DNA of 64,000 nt from Marinomonas phaeophyticola (GTDB taxonomy: Bacteria; Pseudomonadota; Gammaproteobacteria; Pseudomonadales; Marinomonadaceae). The position numbers and the translations under genes are program-made. Location: the NCBI RefSeq assembly GCF_026966905.1, contig NZ_JAPUBN010000006.1, positions 186,001-250,000 of the forward strand. Reading direction: 5' to 3'. Positions 48,774-57,905 of this stretch are shown in pieces. The notes under the pieces were generated by a model. That model made no database searches. It was not told where the DNA came from and worked only from the letters and a program-made list of their open reading frames with translations. Within the stretch, counting starts at the first letter, position 1. Every line of letters begins with the position of its first letter.

Positions 48774-49549
48774 AAATGACTCTTTCTCAAAAAATCGGTT
48801 TGGTGATACTACTTATTTTATTGGTGTTTGCTTTTGGAGGAACTTGGGTATCACCATATTCGCTTTCTCAACAAGACTTAAATGCAATTTTGCAGCCACC
48901 GAGTACAAGGCATTGGCTAGGAACAGATCAATTTGGACGAAGTATGCTAACTCGTATGTCTGAAGCGGTGATGCTGTCTTTTAGTTTGGGGCTTATATGC
49001 GTGATTACCTCTGCAATTATTGGTGTAACACTCGGTGTTTGGGCTGCATGGGGGGAAACCGTTGATAGTATCATGGGGGTTTTGGTTAATATTTTACTTG
49101 CTTTACCTGGCCTGGTAATTGTATTAATGCTGGCGGCTATTGCTCCAGGTTCTTTTTTAGTTTTGTATCTGGCTATCTCCTTGGTTCAATGGGTTGAATA
49201 TTTTCGAGTAGTAAGAGCGATTACAAAAAATGTGATTCACAGTCCGGCTCGGCAATCCACTAAAATGATGGGGTTTGGCGTGTGGTATCAATTTAAGCGA
49301 CACATTTGGCCATCGATAGCCCCTTCAATTTTCACTTTAGCGGCGTTTGGCGGTGCCAATGCCATATTGACTATGGCCTCCCTTGGCTTTGTTTATGTTG
49401 GTATACAGCCGCCGTTAGCTGAATTAGGTTTAATGACGGTTGAACTATTCCCTTATTACAGTGAAGCGCCTTGGGTACTAGCTCAGCCACTATTAGCGAT
49501 TGCGTTGATGGTATTTGGGTTTCACTTATTGGCAGGTAAGCGCACATGA
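48770..49549 (+). CDS. Peptide/nickel-type ABC transporter permease (DppC/NikC type)
   Basis: 259 aa from the ATG at 48770, which overlaps the previous TGA (ATGA) and gives a basic start before the first helix; an upstream frame start at 48734 is less likely. W-L-G-T-D-Q-F-G-R-S near residue 45 and the EAA loop M-G-F-G-V-W-Y-Q-F-K-R-H-I-W-P are typical of DppC. Confidence 0.9.
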   Translation: MKMTLSQKIGLVILLILLVFAFGGTWVSPYSLSQQDLNAILQPPSTRHWLGTDQFGRSMLTRMSEAVMLSFSLGLICVITSAIIGVTLGVWAAWGETVDSIMGVLVNILLALPGLVIVLMLAAIAPGSFLVLYLAISLVQWVEYFRVVRAITKNVIHSPARQSTKMMGFGVWYQFKRHIWPSIAPSIFTLAAFGGANAILTMASLGFVYVGIQPPLAELGLMTVELFPYYSEAPWVLAQPLLAIALMVFGFHLLAGKRT

Positions 49550-50931
49550 AGGTTTTGCTTAAATTAACGGATATTTCTGTCTATGCTGGCGATACTTGTC
49601 TACTGGAACCAATCTCTCTGACTTTGAAGCAAAATGTTCCTTTAACAATCTTAGGGCAAACGGGCTCTGGCAAGAGCTTACTGGCTCAAGCCATTATGGG
49701 ACTTTTACCTAATGGTCTTACTTCCACAGGTACCATTGAACTTTTTGGTAAAGAGATGACTTTAAAAGAACGTCAATCTTTATGGGGGAGTAAATTAGTT
49801 ATGCTTCCTCAAGAGCCTTGGAATGCGTTAGACCCTTTAATGAAAGGAGTGGAGCAAGTTAAAGAGGTATATCAGTATGTACAGAATAAAACGCCTCAAG
49901 AATCATTAAGATTGTCTATGGATGATCTTCGTAATGTCGGTTTGTCTGGAAGTGAATACAAGCGTCCAGATCAGCTTTCGGGCGGAATGGCGCAACGTCT
50001 TGCTATTTCTGCGGCAACAGCGGGTGGCGCTAATTTCATTCTAGCCGATGAACCAACTAAAGGTCTGGACGTTTCTCGCCGGGATGATGTCGTGCGTTTA
50101 CTGCAATCTCGTTCAGCGGCTGGTGGATTGTTAACCATTACCCATGATGTGGCCATTGCCCGCCAATTAGGTGGCGATTTGATGGTGATGAAAGCAGGTT
50201 GTTTGGTAGAGCAGGGTGTCGCGGAACAAATCCTACGCAATCCTCAAGCGGATTATACCCAAGCGCTTATTGAGGCTGAGCCGAAAACTTGGATTGATGC
50301 TGAACCTGTATCGAAAGAATCTCATGATGAAATCTTGATTGTTAATCAGCTCTCTCTCAAACGTGGAGGCAGAATTTTATTCGAAGGGCTGTCTTTTACT
50401 ATTAGAAAAGGAGAGGTTGTCGGTGTAGTAGGAGACAGTGGGTGTGGAAAATCGTCATTAGGGGACGCTTTGCTTAACTTACTGCCGTTTACTAACGGAA
50501 CCATATCTCGCTTAAATCATGAGGCAAAACCGCATCAATGGTTGAAACTCTACCAAGATCCACCATCCGCATTCAGTGCTAGTGTATCGTTAGGACAATT
50601 GCTTAATGATCTCGTTCGGTTACATCGAATTGATGTTCAACGAATTCAACCTTTAATGAGACGTTTAAAGCTTCCTAAAGGTATTCTTGAACGAAATTGT
50701 TTAGAAGTGTCTGGAGGAGAGTTGCAGAGATTTGCTATTTTACGATCACTATTGCTTGATCCTGTCTTTCTATTTGCTGATGAACCTACGTCACGTCTTG
50801 ACCCTATTACGGCAAAAGAAGTCACTGAATTACTGGTTGAATTGGCAAACGAAACAGGGTGCGCCGTGTTGTTAGTAAGTCATGATCCAGATTTAATTCG
50901 TAAAACCTGTGATCAGGTGATTTCTCTATAG
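49546..50931 (+). CDS. ABC transporter ATP-binding protein, fused DppD-DppF type
   Basis: 461 aa with two ATPase domains in one chain. First: G-Q-T-G-S-G-K-S, Q-L-S-G-G-M-A-Q-R, A-D-E-P-T-K-G-L-D. Second: G-D-S-G-C-G-K-S, V-S-G-G-E-L-Q-R, A-D-E-P-T-S-R-L-D. The fusion replaces separate DppD and DppF proteins and is shorter than many fused forms (about 540 aa), as the oligopeptide C-terminal iron-sulfur-like extension is missing. Last gene of a four-gene operon with overlapping ends; a strong terminator follows. Confidence 0.9.
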   Translation: MKVLLKLTDISVYAGDTCLLEPISLTLKQNVPLTILGQTGSGKSLLAQAIMGLLPNGLTSTGTIELFGKEMTLKERQSLWGSKLVMLPQEPWNALDPLMKGVEQVKEVYQYVQNKTPQESLRLSMDDLRNVGLSGSEYKRPDQLSGGMAQRLAISAATAGGANFILADEPTKGLDVSRRDDVVRLLQSRSAAGGLLTITHDVAIARQLGGDLMVMKAGCLVEQGVAEQILRNPQADYTQALIEAEPKTWIDAEPVSKESHDEILIVNQLSLKRGGRILFEGLSFTIRKGEVVGVVGDSGCGKSSLGDALLNLLPFTNGTISRLNHEAKPHQWLKLYQDPPSAFSASVSLGQLLNDLVRLHRIDVQRIQPLMRRLKLPKGILERNCLEVSGGELQRFAILRSLLLDPVFLFADEPTSRLDPITAKEVTELLVELANETGCAVLLVSHDPDLIRKTCDQVISL

Positions 50932-50956
50932 AATATTCAATACAAGAAAAGAGAAC

Positions 50957-50992
50957 CCACCGCCCTATAATGTAGAGGCGGTGGTGTTTTAT
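50957..50992 (+). terminator. Terminator of the peptide-type ABC operon
   Basis: Arms CCACCGCC (50957-50964) and GGCGGTGG (50977-50984) followed by TGTTTTATT. Confidence 0.85.
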
Positions 50993-51094
50993 TCACTTTC
51001 TTTTCTTTGGTTAGCTGAGCAAAGCTACGCAAAGAAATTGATTAATAGCTGTTAATGTTTTAAATAATTGGATTGTTGAAAAATGCTTTCCATT

Positions 51095-51913
51095 TTAGAT
51101 ATCCCACTCCGGAGAAAACTCTGGACTAGCTTGACGATCATTTGAATTAAGTTGGTTAATGGCTATAACCTCATCAGGACTAAGCATTAAAGATTCTCCA
51201 GCCAAGTTTGTTAACAAGTTAGCACGTTTAGTTGAAGAAGGGATTGTAGATAAGCCGTTTGCTATGCTCCATGCGATTACAACCTCAGCAGGAGTAACTC
51301 CCTTGCTATTCGCAATCTCAATAATGAGATTATCTTTTAGTACTTTACCAACAGCAAATGGCATATATCCTGTGACATGAATGTTTTTACTATCACAGTA
51401 TGAACGTAATTTTTCATTGGTAAGGTATGGATGGACTTCTACCTGGTTTGTGAATATTTCTGATGCAGGCAATATTTTTAGCGCTTGCTCTAATAAATTG
51501 ATTGTAAAATTAGAAACACCAATATGCTTAGCGAGTTTTTGATTCTTAGCGTTAATCAATTCATTTAAATACTCATCCATAAGTTCATTGTTTTCAGGTG
51601 AAGGCCAATGAATTAGTAGTAAATCGACATAATCAGTTTGAAGCTTATCTAAGCTTTCTCGAACACTATCGAGGAAAGAATGCTCATTTAAATGAGCATT
51701 CCACACTTTTGTAGTAATGAAAAGTTCACTTCTTTCTATTCCACTGTCAGCGATGGCTTTGCCAACTTGAGTTTCATTACCGTAGATTTGTGCAGTATCA
51801 ATATGTCTATAACCAAGTTCTAGTGCCATTTTAACTGAGTTGTATGCAACATCTCCTTCAAGTCGAAATGTGCCCATACCTAAAATTGGCATTTCATTAT
51901 GTATTAATTGCAT
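51095..51913 (-). CDS. dkgB: Aldo/keto reductase, 2,5-diketo-D-gluconate reductase B type
   Basis: 272 aa from the ATG at 51913; the longer upstream frame would overlap the previous gene. AKR motifs: G-M-G-T-F-R-L near the start, R-H-I-D-T-A-Q-I-Y-G-N-E with catalytic Asp/Tyr, L-L-I-H-W-P-S-P, G-V-S-N-F and I-P-S-S-T-K-R. Close to E. coli DkgB by eye, an NADPH-dependent reductase of keto-gluconates and small aldehydes. Ten nt after the luciferase-like gene, likely co-transcribed. Confidence 0.85.
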   Translation of the reverse strand: MQLIHNEMPILGMGTFRLEGDVAYNSVKMALELGYRHIDTAQIYGNETQVGKAIADSGIERSELFITTKVWNAHLNEHSFLDSVRESLDKLQTDYVDLLLIHWPSPENNELMDEYLNELINAKNQKLAKHIGVSNFTINLLEQALKILPASEIFTNQVEVHPYLTNEKLRSYCDSKNIHVTGYMPFAVGKVLKDNLIIEIANSKGVTPAEVVIAWSIANGLSTIPSSTKRANLLTNLAGESLMLSPDEVIAINQLNSNDRQASPEFSPEWDI

Positions 51914-51923
51914 TCTGATTCCT

Positions 51924-52838
51924 TTATTTATGGAAAATAGGTAGTACTGTTTTTGCAATAGCTTGCATACTGTCTTCAATTGGCGCTTCATTTCTTCTAA
52001 AATGTAGACCTATGTGGTCTACACCAACTGATTTCATTTCATTTAACTCTTGTATCAAACCGTTAATGCCAGTTTTGATACCAAAGCGGTGGCGTTCAAT
52101 AGGAGCGTCATTCTCAGAGACTAAATCTAAATGAATGAAGCTTACATACGGTTTATCTCCAGCGACTTGCCGCCATAATGCCACTCTTCTTTTATGGTCT
52201 TCCGGACTACCTGGATATGAGAGCCATCCATCTAAATTTGCACCAACCCATTGAGGGGTTTGCTGAGCAAGTCCGGCAACATAAATTGGATATTGCGGAA
52301 CGTCAGGAAGAACCTTTTGCCCTGTCTCAAGCTCTTCTTCAGAACGATCTTTTAGTATTTCAACGGCTTTACGAAATAGCTCACTTCTTGCATGATAATC
52401 CACCCCAAAAAGTGGGTATTCAGAGGGACGATCACCGCTGGCAACTCCTAAGATTAATCTATCCTTACTTAAGGAAGCTATCGTATTAGCTGACTTTTTT
52501 ACTAGCCAAGGTTGCCTCAAAGGTAAAACTATCGCGGCGGTACCTAACAATATATTTTTAGTTACACCCGATAGGTAACCAAGGTATGAGAAGGCTTCAA
52601 ATACCTGTGCAGCATCACCAAAGTTAGGGTCGTATAGAGGAACATCTCGTACCCAAGCCGTACTAAAACCTAGCTGGTCAGCTAATATAATGCGTTCTTT
52701 ATGTTGACTAGTATCCGGTACACCAAAAGGCCTATTATCATTAATCCTGTTTATTTGGCCTGCTTTACTCCAATCGGAGTCAAGAGGTAACTCGACACCG
52801 ACAGAGAAACCGAGTTGTTTTAATTTGTCTAAATTCAT
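51924..52838 (-). CDS. Luciferase-like (LLM class) flavin oxidoreductase
   Basis: 304 aa, TIM-barrel flavin-dependent monooxygenase/reductase family. Conserved G-F-S-T-A-W-V-R-D-V-P, G-T-A-A-I-V-L-P-L-R and G-V-A-S-G-D-R-P-S-E-Y are of the type found in the BA3436-like subgroup. Reaction unknown. Lies between the MFS exporter (36 nt) and dkgB (10 nt) on the same strand, so one operon. Confidence 0.85.
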   Translation of the reverse strand: MNLDKLKQLGFSVGVELPLDSDWSKAGQINRINDNRPFGVPDTSQHKERIILADQLGFSTAWVRDVPLYDPNFGDAAQVFEAFSYLGYLSGVTKNILLGTAAIVLPLRQPWLVKKSANTIASLSKDRLILGVASGDRPSEYPLFGVDYHARSELFRKAVEILKDRSEEELETGQKVLPDVPQYPIYVAGLAQQTPQWVGANLDGWLSYPGSPEDHKRRVALWRQVAGDKPYVSFIHLDLVSENDAPIERHRFGIKTGINGLIQELNEMKSVGVDHIGLHFRRNEAPIEDSMQAIAKTVLPIFHK

Positions 52839-52874
52839 GATGTTTGTAGTTGGAGATTACTCCCCAACGCTCCG

Positions 52875-54050
52875 TTAGGCTTGCTGTATTTGATCACGAG
52901 AATCAAGGAAGCCTGAAATTCTTGTAAGGACGATTGCGAATACAACAATTAATGCACCAATCCAAGGTGTATCCATTAACTCCATATCTTCCACAATGAC
53001 ACCGCCAACAATTGATCCGATAGCAATACCAACATTGAAAGCCGCAATATTGAGTCCTGAAGCAACATCAACTGCATTAGGTGTATATCTCTCAGCTAAC
53101 TGAACAACATAAACTTGCAATCCAGGAACATTTCCGAAAGCAAATGCGCCCCATACAAGAACAGTTAGGACAGCACTAATTTGGTTGCCTGCGGTGAAGG
53201 TAAAAACAAATAGAACTAATGCTAATGCTGCGAAAATGATTTGTAACGCTTTTACCGGTCCTATTTTATCTGCAAGTTTTCCGCCCCAGATATTGCCAAA
53301 AGCGACAGATACGCCATAAACCAACAAGATTAGACCAATTGAACTTGATTCAAATCCAGATACTTGTTCAAGTATTGGAGCTAGGTAAGTAAAGGCGACA
53401 AAGGTACCTCCATAGCCGACAGCCGTCATGGCGTATACTAATAGTAGGCGTGGTTGAGTAAGCACTTTTAATTGCTCTGAGATTTTTGCAGGCGCTGCTT
53501 TTTTTAAATTCGAAGGCACTAAAATTGCGCTTCCAAGTAATGCAATTAAGCCGAGAATTGACACGATTAAAAATGTCGCTCTCCAGCCCAACTCTTGGCC
53601 GATCCAAGTGCCTAATGGTACACCTGTTACCAACGCAACGGTTAATCCTGTAAACATGATGGCAATAGCGCTAGCTTCTTTTTCTTTTGAAACTAGGCCA
53701 GTCGCAATCGTTGACCCTATTGAAAAGAAAACACCATGAGCTAAGCCAGTTAATATTCTAGCTAGGACCAATGTTTCATAGCTTGGTGCTTGCCAAGCCA
53801 AAAGGTTACCTAAGACGAAAATACCCATTAACGTCAAAAGTACAGATTTACGATTCCAGCGACCTGTTAGGGCGGTAAGCACAGGCGCGCCAATGGCAAC
53901 CCCAAGTGCATACAAACTAACTAATAGACCAGCTGATGGTAAAGAAACCCCTAAATCAGCAGCAATAGTTGGAACTAAGCCAACTATTACAAATTCAGTG
54001 GTTCCTATAGCGAATGCGCTTAATGTGAGCGCGAGTAATGCTAATGGCAT
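52875..54050 (-). CDS. MFS transporter (AraJ/sugar-efflux or drug-efflux type)
   Basis: 391 aa, twelve helices. N-terminal F-A-I-G-T-T-E-F-V-I-V-G-L-V-P and loop 2-3 G-R-W-N-R-K-S-V-L are typical of the DHA1 group with AraJ/YdhP. Probably exports a small molecule. First gene of a three-gene unit divergent from a LysR gene, which is the likely regulator. Confidence 0.88.
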   Translation of the reverse strand: MPLALLALTLSAFAIGTTEFVIVGLVPTIAADLGVSLPSAGLLVSLYALGVAIGAPVLTALTGRWNRKSVLLTLMGIFVLGNLLAWQAPSYETLVLARILTGLAHGVFFSIGSTIATGLVSKEKEASAIAIMFTGLTVALVTGVPLGTWIGQELGWRATFLIVSILGLIALLGSAILVPSNLKKAAPAKISEQLKVLTQPRLLLVYAMTAVGYGGTFVAFTYLAPILEQVSGFESSSIGLILLVYGVSVAFGNIWGGKLADKIGPVKALQIIFAALALVLFVFTFTAGNQISAVLTVLVWGAFAFGNVPGLQVYVVQLAERYTPNAVDVASGLNIAAFNVGIAIGSIVGGVIVEDMELMDTPWIGALIVVFAIVLTRISGFLDSRDQIQQA

Positions 54051-54237
54051 ATTATTTACTCTCTTTATATGGGTTGTAAAAACACAGCAAAGTATGATTT
54101 ATCAACGTATTGCTGTGCCGTGATTTGGTGGATAGGGATTATGCGTAGAAACTTTATTGTGAAAAATAGAGAATTTAACAAAATATATTTGTTATAATCG
54201 CAATAAAGGTGTGATGCTAACGGGGGAAATGCTCATT

Positions 54238-55119
54238 ATGAGGACAAGATCAGATGATTTAGAAATTTTACTTTCTGTTGTTGATGCCGGCGGCTTTACT
54301 GCGGCTGCAGAGAGTCTAGATATTCAGGCCGCGCGAGTATCGCGATCAGTGAGCAAGGTAGAAAGCCAACTTGGTGTGACAATATTAAACCGAACCACGA
54401 GACGGCTTGAATTAACGGATGAGGGGAGGCAATTTGTTAACTCAGTACGATTAGGGTTGATTCAGTTACAAAAAGCAGAAGAGGAGATAATATCTGGCGG
54501 AGAGTTACCCAAAGGGCGATTGCGTATTGATGCCGCTAGTCCGTTTGTGTTTCACCAGCTAGTACCTTTGGCGCAATCATTTAATCAAGCATATCCTGAT
54601 ATTGAGTTAGAGTTGACTTCCAACGAAGGCATTGTTGATTTGCTAGAAAAGAAAACGGATATCGCCATTCGGATTGGTACATTAAATGACTCTACATTGC
54701 ATGCGAGGCCACTTGGTAGAAGCTTACTTTACATAGTCGCTTCACCTGATTATTTAGCTAAGCGTGGATTCCCCCGTAAAAGTAGTGACTTAATTCATCA
54801 TGATACGATCGGTTTTTCCGCACCCAAAACACTCAATGATTGGCCTCTGAAAGGGTTTTCGGGGCTGAACCCTGCCTTAATTACAAGTAACGGTGAAACC
54901 ATCAGGCAGCTCACTTTGATGGGGAATGGTATTTCTTGCCTATCAGGATTCATGGTGAAAAAAGACATTGCGGAAGGAAGGCTAGTTCCTTTATTAGAAA
55001 ACGAAAAAATTAGTCTTTCAGGTAGAGAGCAAATTAACGCGGTTTACTATAAGTCTTCTTCAGTTGCTAAAAGAATTTCTGCTTTTATCGACTTTATACA
55101 GCCTAAGCTGGATCTGTAG
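54238..55119 (+). CDS. LysR-family transcriptional regulator
   Basis: 293 aa from the ATG at 54238 (M-R-T-R-S-D-D-L), with GGGGGA at 54222-54227 at good distance; earlier GTG/ATG codons in frame are possible. N-terminal winged helix (G-G-F-T-A-A-A-E-S-L, A-R-V-S-R-S-V-S-K-V-E-S-Q-L-G-V) and a LysR substrate-binding domain from about 90. Divergent from the MFS-LLM-dkgB unit, 187 nt apart, the usual arrangement of regulator and target. Confidence 0.9.
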   Translation: MRTRSDDLEILLSVVDAGGFTAAAESLDIQAARVSRSVSKVESQLGVTILNRTTRRLELTDEGRQFVNSVRLGLIQLQKAEEEIISGGELPKGRLRIDAASPFVFHQLVPLAQSFNQAYPDIELELTSNEGIVDLLEKKTDIAIRIGTLNDSTLHARPLGRSLLYIVASPDYLAKRGFPRKSSDLIHHDTIGFSAPKTLNDWPLKGFSGLNPALITSNGETIRQLTLMGNGISCLSGFMVKKDIAEGRLVPLLENEKISLSGREQINAVYYKSSSVAKRISAFIDFIQPKLDL

Positions 55120-55130
55120 ACCGTTCAAAA

Positions 55131-55384
55131 GTCAGAATGGGCGTGACTAAAGGTTACCAAGGGCAGGGTATCGCTAAGATCGTGGTGGTCGATGTAATGC
55201 GGTGAACATTGCTAATAAACAAGAAGATGGGTGTCGTTGAATGATTTGTTGACGCCAAAGACGATGATCTCGTTAAGTTTTACCAGAATCTCGGCTTCAT
55301 TTTCCTTCAGGTGGAAAAACACACTTTTCCAAACTTTGGATGCCGAACGACTTGATTGTGATATTCTTCAAAGATCGAAAATAA
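55131..55384 (+). pseudogene. GNAT acetyltransferase remnant
   Basis: Broken coding DNA directly after the LysR gene. The acetyl-CoA motif G-Y-Q-G-Q-G-I-A-K is clear, followed by V-D-A-K-D-D-D-L-V-K-F-Y-Q-N-L-G-F and a tail P-N-D-L-I-V-I-F-F-K. In-frame stops and frame changes separate the pieces, and the N-terminal half is gone. The G-V-x-K-x-Y-Q-G-Q-G and F-Y-Q-x-x-G-F pattern is like TacT-type toxin acetyltransferases, but the antitoxin is not seen. Confidence 0.7.
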
Positions 55385-56074
55385 CCTATTAAAGTCGTAA
55401 TTCATTGCGGGTTGCCGCTTTAATTATGTCTTGTCAAAAGCTCATCCTATACGACACCTTTACACCCGAAATGAACGGCAACGGTCCCATCGAAAAAGTC
55501 ATTGCATAAGGCGATGAAAAATCTGGGTATCGGTGTAAGGTTGTTACCAGAGTCAATTATGTTTTTTGGGGTAGATTAGCCATGGAGTTGTGGTTTAGAT
55601 CGTTGCTTGTAGTTTGTCTAAGAGATCGTTACCAAACCAAATTATGTGAAAATTTTTGCGATAGTAAGTCGTTTCGCATCACATGTATTGGAATCAATAA
55701 TTGTATTCAGAGAAACAGTAACGTTATCAACGTAATACACAACTATACACTATTTCCGATAATAACATTTATCGGAAATAGTGAAGCTATATTGATGGTT
55801 CTAAATACAGACTTAACCCTATTAATTAACTTACTATATAATCTAAAAATTTTTACTCCTCTTACCGAAATAGCAATAAGCGATTCTATTTATCGGCCTA
55901 AATTAAAACGATTAATATAAAGACAATCACACTGATTAATAATCTGAGCCAAAATTTACTTTAGTGAAGTATTAAAATTAAAAAATAGTCTGCATAAATT
56001 CTTTATATCCCCCATACTGAAAAACAAGCTCAGCTGGGAAAAAATGTGATGATTGAGTATTGTATTAAGATATA
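55385..56074. other. Decayed, gene-poor stretch with a perfect hairpin
   Basis: No convincing gene. A 112-codon frame at 55582-55920 has no motif and carries the hairpin at 55748-55783, so I doubt it is coding. The rest is AT-rich DNA between the GNAT remnant and the HlyD remnant, likely leftover of rearrangement. Confidence 0.45.
55748..55783. repeat. Perfect inverted repeat, 15-bp arms
   Basis: CACTATTTCCGATAA (55748-55762) and TTATCGGAAATAGTG (55769-55783) with a 6-nt loop. No T-run follows on either strand beyond short ones. It might be a terminator, a protein site or a mobile-element remnant. Confidence 0.6.
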
Positions 56075-56347
56075 TTATCTTTCTTTGAATGCTCTTTGAA
56101 TTTGATCAGATATTGGTTTTATAAGATAACTTAACACAGTTCTGCCAGTAGTTTGTAGATAAGCTTCAATAGGCATTCCCGGTATGATTTTTAAATTTGA
56201 TAGCTTAGAGAGTTGATTTTTATCAACTAAAAAAATAATAGTAGTTGGAGATATTTTATTAACAAAGCCCGTAATTTCTGGAGTTGTTTTTTGATCAAAT
56301 GAACTAAATCGAATGGTCGCATTTTGATTGGACCGTGGTGCCGGTTA
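56075..56347 (-). pseudogene. C-terminal fragment of a type I secretion HlyD-family adaptor
   Basis: Reading right to left, the frame gives N-A-T-I-R-F-S-S-F-D-Q, then T-P-E-I-T-G-F-V, then I-P-G-M-P-I-E-A-Y-L-Q-T-T-G-R-T and S-Y-L-I-K-P-I-S-D-Q-I-Q-R-A-F-K-E-R before the stop at 56075. This is the conserved C-terminus of HlyD/PrtE membrane fusion proteins of type I secretion systems. The part between T-G-F-V and the P-G-M motif is shorter than usual. Upstream it is joined near 56335 to unrelated coding debris, so the gene was cut by a deletion. It marks the former end of an hlyC-A-B-D type locus. Confidence 0.75.
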
Positions 56348-56748
56348 ATCGATCGTTTTTGCCTTCCGTTACCAGCTCCACGCCATTCGTGTCATAAGCT
56401 TGGTGATCATAACCTAAGGGCTTAATAGCCTTAAAAAGTTTCTCTAAATCTGGATCTTTATTATTTTAGGTGGTATTGATATGATGCCCTTGCGTAATAT
56501 TATGACGCCCAGAATCCGCTCCATTATCTTCTCCAGAGCTCCCTCCGTCCTTTTTTGAGGGAATATCAGGTCTAAGTACGAATAACCAAGCTCTCCAGTA
56601 TTTTTCTCCATGCCTGTATGAATCCATGAAAAACCTGGTTTCGGCCCTGCCCCTTCAGGAATGATTAACTTTGTCTCAGAGTTATTTTTTTCTGCTCAGC
56701 TGTTGGCGTCGCTTCAGCGCTTTTACCATAAAGGGGAACAATAAACAT
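56342..56748 (-). pseudogene. Frameshifted N-terminal remnant of a large (probably toxin) gene
   Basis: An ATG at 56748 with AAGGA seven nt upstream opens M-F-I-V-P-L-Y-G-K-S-A-E-A-T-P. A run of seven A (56689-56695 region) breaks frame; with one more A it continues S-E-T-K-L-I-I-P-E-G-A-G-P-K-P-G-F-S-W-I-H-T-G-M. After a second shift it reads P-D-I-P-S-K-K-D-G-G-S-S-G-E, an in-frame TAA, then L-E-K-L-F-K-A-I-K-P-L-G-Y-D and L-V-T-E-G-K-N-D-R-L-T-G. I do not recognise the family. Position between an immunity-gene fragment and an HlyD fragment suggests the start of a type I-secreted toxin (inference). Confidence 0.5.
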
Positions 56749-56986
56749 TTTACGTCCTTGTATGAGTATAAATACAAAATTAAAGTTATTTTTAATTGAA
56801 ATAAAATGTTCGATTCTTTAAAAACATCATCATAAATAATAGGCCCTATATTCTGTCCTTCTAACAAAGCCCTGACTTTATCCGGTACCATTATTTTTTT
56901 AGTATTAACATGCACTTCATAAAAACAGGCTTTTCCGCTAATTTTTTCTTTATTATCGAGTTTGATATATTTATACCAAAGTTTGT
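56749..56986 (-). pseudogene. C-terminal fragment of a type B DUF1629/Imm11-like immunity gene
   Basis: The reading frame W-Y-K-Y-I-K-L-D-N-K-E-K-I-S-G-K-A-C-F-Y-E-V-H and P-D-K-V-R-A-L-L-E (broken here for length) matches the last third of the type B genes at 59139-59843 and 61458-62161. The N-terminal two thirds are gone: at 56987 it is joined out of frame to the C-terminal tail of an acyltransferase gene lying in the 171-bp repeat. The frame also runs past the normal end to 56682. Clearly a deletion junction. Confidence 0.75.
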
Positions 56987-57157
56987 TCTGTTTGCGGTGC
57001 TTCCGCCTGCGTATCCGATTGACGTTTCGCACCCATGGCTTTCAGTGCTTCAGCGTCCACCAATTTCGCTACCAATGAATAAAAGAAGCCACATATGTCG
57101 AACTAATCATTTTGAAAAGTGTATGTTTTATTAAACTCGGTATTACATCCTTATAAA
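56987..57157. repeat. 171-bp direct repeat, left copy
   Basis: Nearly identical to 57997-58167 (offset 1010 bp, only a few mismatches). It contains the C-terminal end of an HlyC-like gene (V-A-K-L-V-D-A-E-A-L-K-A-M-G-A-K-R-Q) and about 80 bp of flanking DNA. It probably served as a recombination site in the array. Confidence 0.85.
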
Positions 57158-57204
57158 TATCGAAAACGAGTAAATGAGAAAGGGAAATAAAAAGATAGAA
57201 CGGA

Positions 57205-57905
57205 TTAGCTCATGGAATGCTCTTTAAATTTACAGCCAAATCTAAGTGGCTTGAGACCCGCCTGTTGGATTTTTTGGTATACCTCATCAGTGATAAAAAT
57301 ATATTCTTCCTTCCAATGCAGTTCGTAAAAACATGCTTTACCTTTGAGCTTATCTTTAAAAAGCACCTGATTATTTTCATTCGCAGATCGTGCGCCATAA
57401 TAATAATAATCTGCTTTATCCTCCTCAAATTCTTCATGTCTATGCTTTAAATTACCCACATTTTGGTTAATGGAATCAATAATATTTTTACAGTTAAAAA
57501 AGTAATAATCTGCGATTTTATTTTTCATATTATCCATCAAATCAAAATGAATAAAATTATGGACACCTGGCTCAATCGATTCAACTATGTCTTTAAATGC
57601 CTGACTTACCATATAGGTTTGACCAACAAAATTTGAAAAATCATAAACATTATCCACATCAACTGCACACAAGTTTTTAGGTAATAGGCTAGTGTCAAAG
57701 TCGTAGATTTATTTTTTTTCTGCCGTTCATAATAAGAAAAATCAGCCTCTCCATTTACTTTACGTTGTGCCATTTCCATACATATCTCCCCCCAATTAGA
57801 TTGAGCATACTTAACTAGGGTTTGATAATTTTGTTCATCTTCCTCGGAAAAAAACGCAATCAAAAACTCATCTTTGGAAAAATCTTCGTCTATGGTACAA
57901 GCCAT
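57205..57905 (-). pseudogene. Type A DUF1629/Imm11-like immunity gene, copy A1, broken
   Basis: Start M-A-C-T-I-D-E-D-F-S-K-D-E-F at 57905, end K-F-K-E-H-S-M-S at 57205. Compared with intact copy A2 it is one base short. The break lies at 57712-57719 in a run of eight A (minus strand), and the restored frame would also meet a TAA there. The C-terminal part (C-A-V-D-V-D-N-V-Y-D-F onwards) is otherwise well kept. The upstream reading frame from an HlyC-like tail runs into A1 with no stop between them, so A1 is also fused to debris. Probably inactive unless slippage rescues it. Confidence 0.75.

Noticed and set aside
55582..55920. 112-codon open frame
   Set aside because: No motif, no ribosome site, odd composition, and it contains a perfect hairpin; probably a chance frame in debris.
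56682..57032. A single 116-codon gene
   Set aside because: It is a chimera of an out-of-frame acyltransferase tail, a type B immunity tail and a toxin start read in the wrong frame.
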